Assembly (NCBI RefSeq): GCF_047663525.1
Contig: NC_092591.1
Location: forward strand, 49,081,501 to 49,145,500
DNA length: 64,000 bases
Source: Anas platyrhynchos
Lineage: Eukaryota > Chordata > Aves > Anseriformes > Anatidae
Reading direction: 5' to 3'
Part shown: one piece after another, positions 62,114-64,000 of the stretch
How positions within the stretch are numbered: the first letter of the stretch is position 1
How the letters are laid out: the number at the start of each line of letters is the position of its first letter
Notes under the pieces: generated by a model
Told to the model about the DNA's origin: nothing
The model's database searches: none
What the model saw: the letters and a program-made list of their open reading frames with translations, nothing else
Made by a program: the position numbers and the translations under genes

Positions 62114-63218
62114 CTTCTCTGACCGAATGCAGTTTTACCATATTTATTGCCAGCAGCACATTAAATTGTTTCCGCATAACAAGAGCGTAGTGGAACGCTG
62201 GGCTTGGTAAAGTTTTGGTTTTTATCTTACTCTTTTTTTTTTGTTGTTAAAGAGTTCTGTTCTGCTAGAGAAGGGTTTGTGCAAAAGAAAATACACAGCT
62301 TACTAGTCCTCTTATTAAAAAAAATAAATATTTAAATGTGCTATATTTTCATGCAAATGTGCTTAGTCATATTGTGCCTGTCTCCTTGTTATGGGAGTAT
62401 CCATAACTCAGGTTAAAAACTACATAGTAACTAGATTTATTCCTTGCACTGTCTTAGTGGGTAATGCTTAACTTTCTGAGAAGTCTTTGTAATTTGGGGA
62501 GACTTTGTGATGAAGTCTTTCTGAAAGCCTCTGCTGTGAGATCTATTACGTGCACATGCCCATTTACTGTTGTTCTTGGATTACATTTGGGTCCTGTTTG
62601 GTATCCCTTTTTTTGGGAAGGGAGCTCTTTAAGACTAGGACTTTGTTGCTGTTCCATTCTTTTGAAAACGTGTCAAAAACAATGATAAATAATAATTTCC
62701 AGATTATTTCAAGTCCAAAAACTCTTCTTACTTTCCCTGGTATTTTCACCATGGTTTATTATGGCCTCAGTCAAAGGTGAAGGAGTAGAAGAATGAGGGG
62801 GGAGAATATCCCCCTCTGTGCGATGCAAAGGAGCTATCACCTACATCTTCATCGCCTCTTCCTTGTCTGTAGAATGCATGAAAATGGATAAAGATAATAG
62901 CGTGCATACACATTTTACCTTATACTGAATCCTTATCCTCCTTGTTTGGTTTGCTCCTGGTGTCCTCAAATGCTCAGTTAGTGCACAGGATCACTAGGTG
63001 AGGGCTGTCCTCCTGCTCTGTGGCTGCAGCCAGTGCAGCAGGACCTTGGCCCTCGCTGCAGCCCCCAGCTCCACACTGTGCGGGTGGGTGAGACTGAGGC
63101 TGCGTGAAGAGACCGTGGGAGAGGGGAGAAGGAGATGGGAGAAATGGGAAGGGACAGTGAGGAGAAGAGAGGCAATAAAGGAAAGGATGTAGGGAAAAGA
63201 AAGCTTCCAGATTCAACT

Positions 63219-63222
<4 letters not shown>

Positions 63223-63251
<29 letters not shown>
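63223..63251 (+). repeat. Poly(T) run of 29
   Basis: An uninterrupted T29. It follows a purine-rich GGGAGA/GGAAAG stretch (63100-63200). Confidence 0.95.
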
Positions 63252-64000
63252 CCTCAATACTGCTCCTTCCTCCCAAAACATGGGAAGCAGAGAGTATGTT
63301 GGCACAGGGTAAATGGTAAGGAGGGAGAGACAAACAGAACAGAGAAAACTGTTGGAAGTAGGGCAGACAAACTGGGTAAGTGTCACAAGTTACCTCAGCA
63401 TTTTATCTTTGCTGTAACTTGCAAGTGACCATCTGAAATAATCAGAAGGTATCAATTAGATTAGCAACAAGAATTCAGTGGGTGGAAAAGTGGGACAGTG
63501 CACTTATATTATGCGTGTCAGTACATATGACCTCTGTGCTAATTCGAGGTGTCTGTTTTTGCCAGTCCAGGGTGTTCCTTCGAGCTGACAGAAAAATGCT
63601 CTGGGTGGAAACAGATGTACTTAATTAGGAGCAACACCAATCTGTACTTTACTACTTAAAGATCTCAATTAGAAGAGCATTCAAAATGTGCTAGATCCTG
63701 CACTACAAAGTCCCTATGGACAAGGAACCCTGCCTGCAGCACCTCCCCTCCAGGAGGATGAAGTGAGGAGTGAAATACAAGCAGATGTCTATCTGTTTGG
63801 TGCTCAGTGTCCCCAGTAAGACTGCCGATTATCAGTTAGTCTTATGCTTTCAGTATACTTTTGTGCACAGGTTTTTATATACAGGTGATGTTTCTGATAA
63901 ATGGAGTGAGTTTATGTAGTACTGGAGGAGGGGAAAGCAAGCCTCTGAATTAGGGTGAGTAGGTCTCTTCAGGAGATGCTTAGGAGAGTGTCAAATTGTC

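Larger units (their letters stand above)
46291..64000. other. Distal intergenic stretch, no gene seen
   Basis: No exon of a recognisable gene was found on either strand; APIP and PDHX, which follow EHF in mammals, are not visible. GC-richer patches lie near 52150-52740, 53630-54000 and 60840-61960, where overlapping frames up to 205 codons (61429-62046, minus) occur on both strands with low-complexity, Ser/Pro/Ala-rich translations typical of non-coding DNA. Homopolymer tracts and motif-rich blocks are listed separately. Confidence 0.55.

Noticed and set aside
1..64000. tRNA, snRNA, Y RNA or other structured RNA genes
   Set aside because: No B-box-like GGTTCGAATCC with a paired A-box and no U6 or 7SK-like core was seen on either strand; a covariance-model scan would be needed for a firm negative.
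1..64000. A novel multi-gene system (defence, biosynthetic or mobile)
   Set aside because: The window is a vertebrate locus with a single recognisable gene; nothing shows clustered unknown coding genes.

Overview
The window is vertebrate nuclear DNA, most likely from a bird. It holds one multi-exon gene with GT-AG introns, long AT-rich non-coding stretches, few interspersed repeats, and repeats of the CR1-LINE and MIR-like kinds typical of sauropsid genomes. No operons, CRISPR arrays, phage genes or bacterial mobile elements are present, and almost every open frame over 60 codons is chance.

The one gene I can support is EHF (ETS homologous factor, also called ESE-3), an epithelial transcription factor of the ETS family, on the + strand. 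Eight coding exons between 19402 and 31600 join, with matching splice phases, into a 298-residue protein; human EHF has about 300. Exons 2 and 3 carry the start and the Pointed (PNT/SAM) domain. Exons 4-7 are four short in-frame modules forming the linker. Exons 8-9 encode the ETS DNA-binding domain. A long 3' UTR probably runs to an AATAAA at 35045. The 5' non-coding first exon and promoter were not found.

Region by region: 1-19401 is 5' flank or intron 1, with a MIR-like SINE near 8 kb, an L2-like tail near 14.1 kb and a decayed C2H2 zinc-finger remnant at 15.8 kb. 19402-31600 is the coding part of EHF. Its intron 2 has a G-quadruplex-type tract, its intron 6 has a cluster of octamer, AP-1 and Grainyhead-like motifs, and its intron 7 has an antisense CR1/L3-type LINE piece. 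31601 to about 35070 is the probable 3' UTR. From there to 64000 no gene is visible. That stretch holds an old sense-strand CR1 LINE (about 44880-46290), homopolymer tracts and several motif-rich blocks that look like distal enhancers. In human 11p13 the order is ELF5, EHF, APIP, PDHX, so the right half probably corresponds to the EHF-APIP intergenic region; that is inference from gene order.

I did not find a previously undescribed biological system. The observations most worth checking are the modular in-frame linker exons, the intron 6 motif cluster, the zinc-finger relic and the distal putative regulatory blocks.
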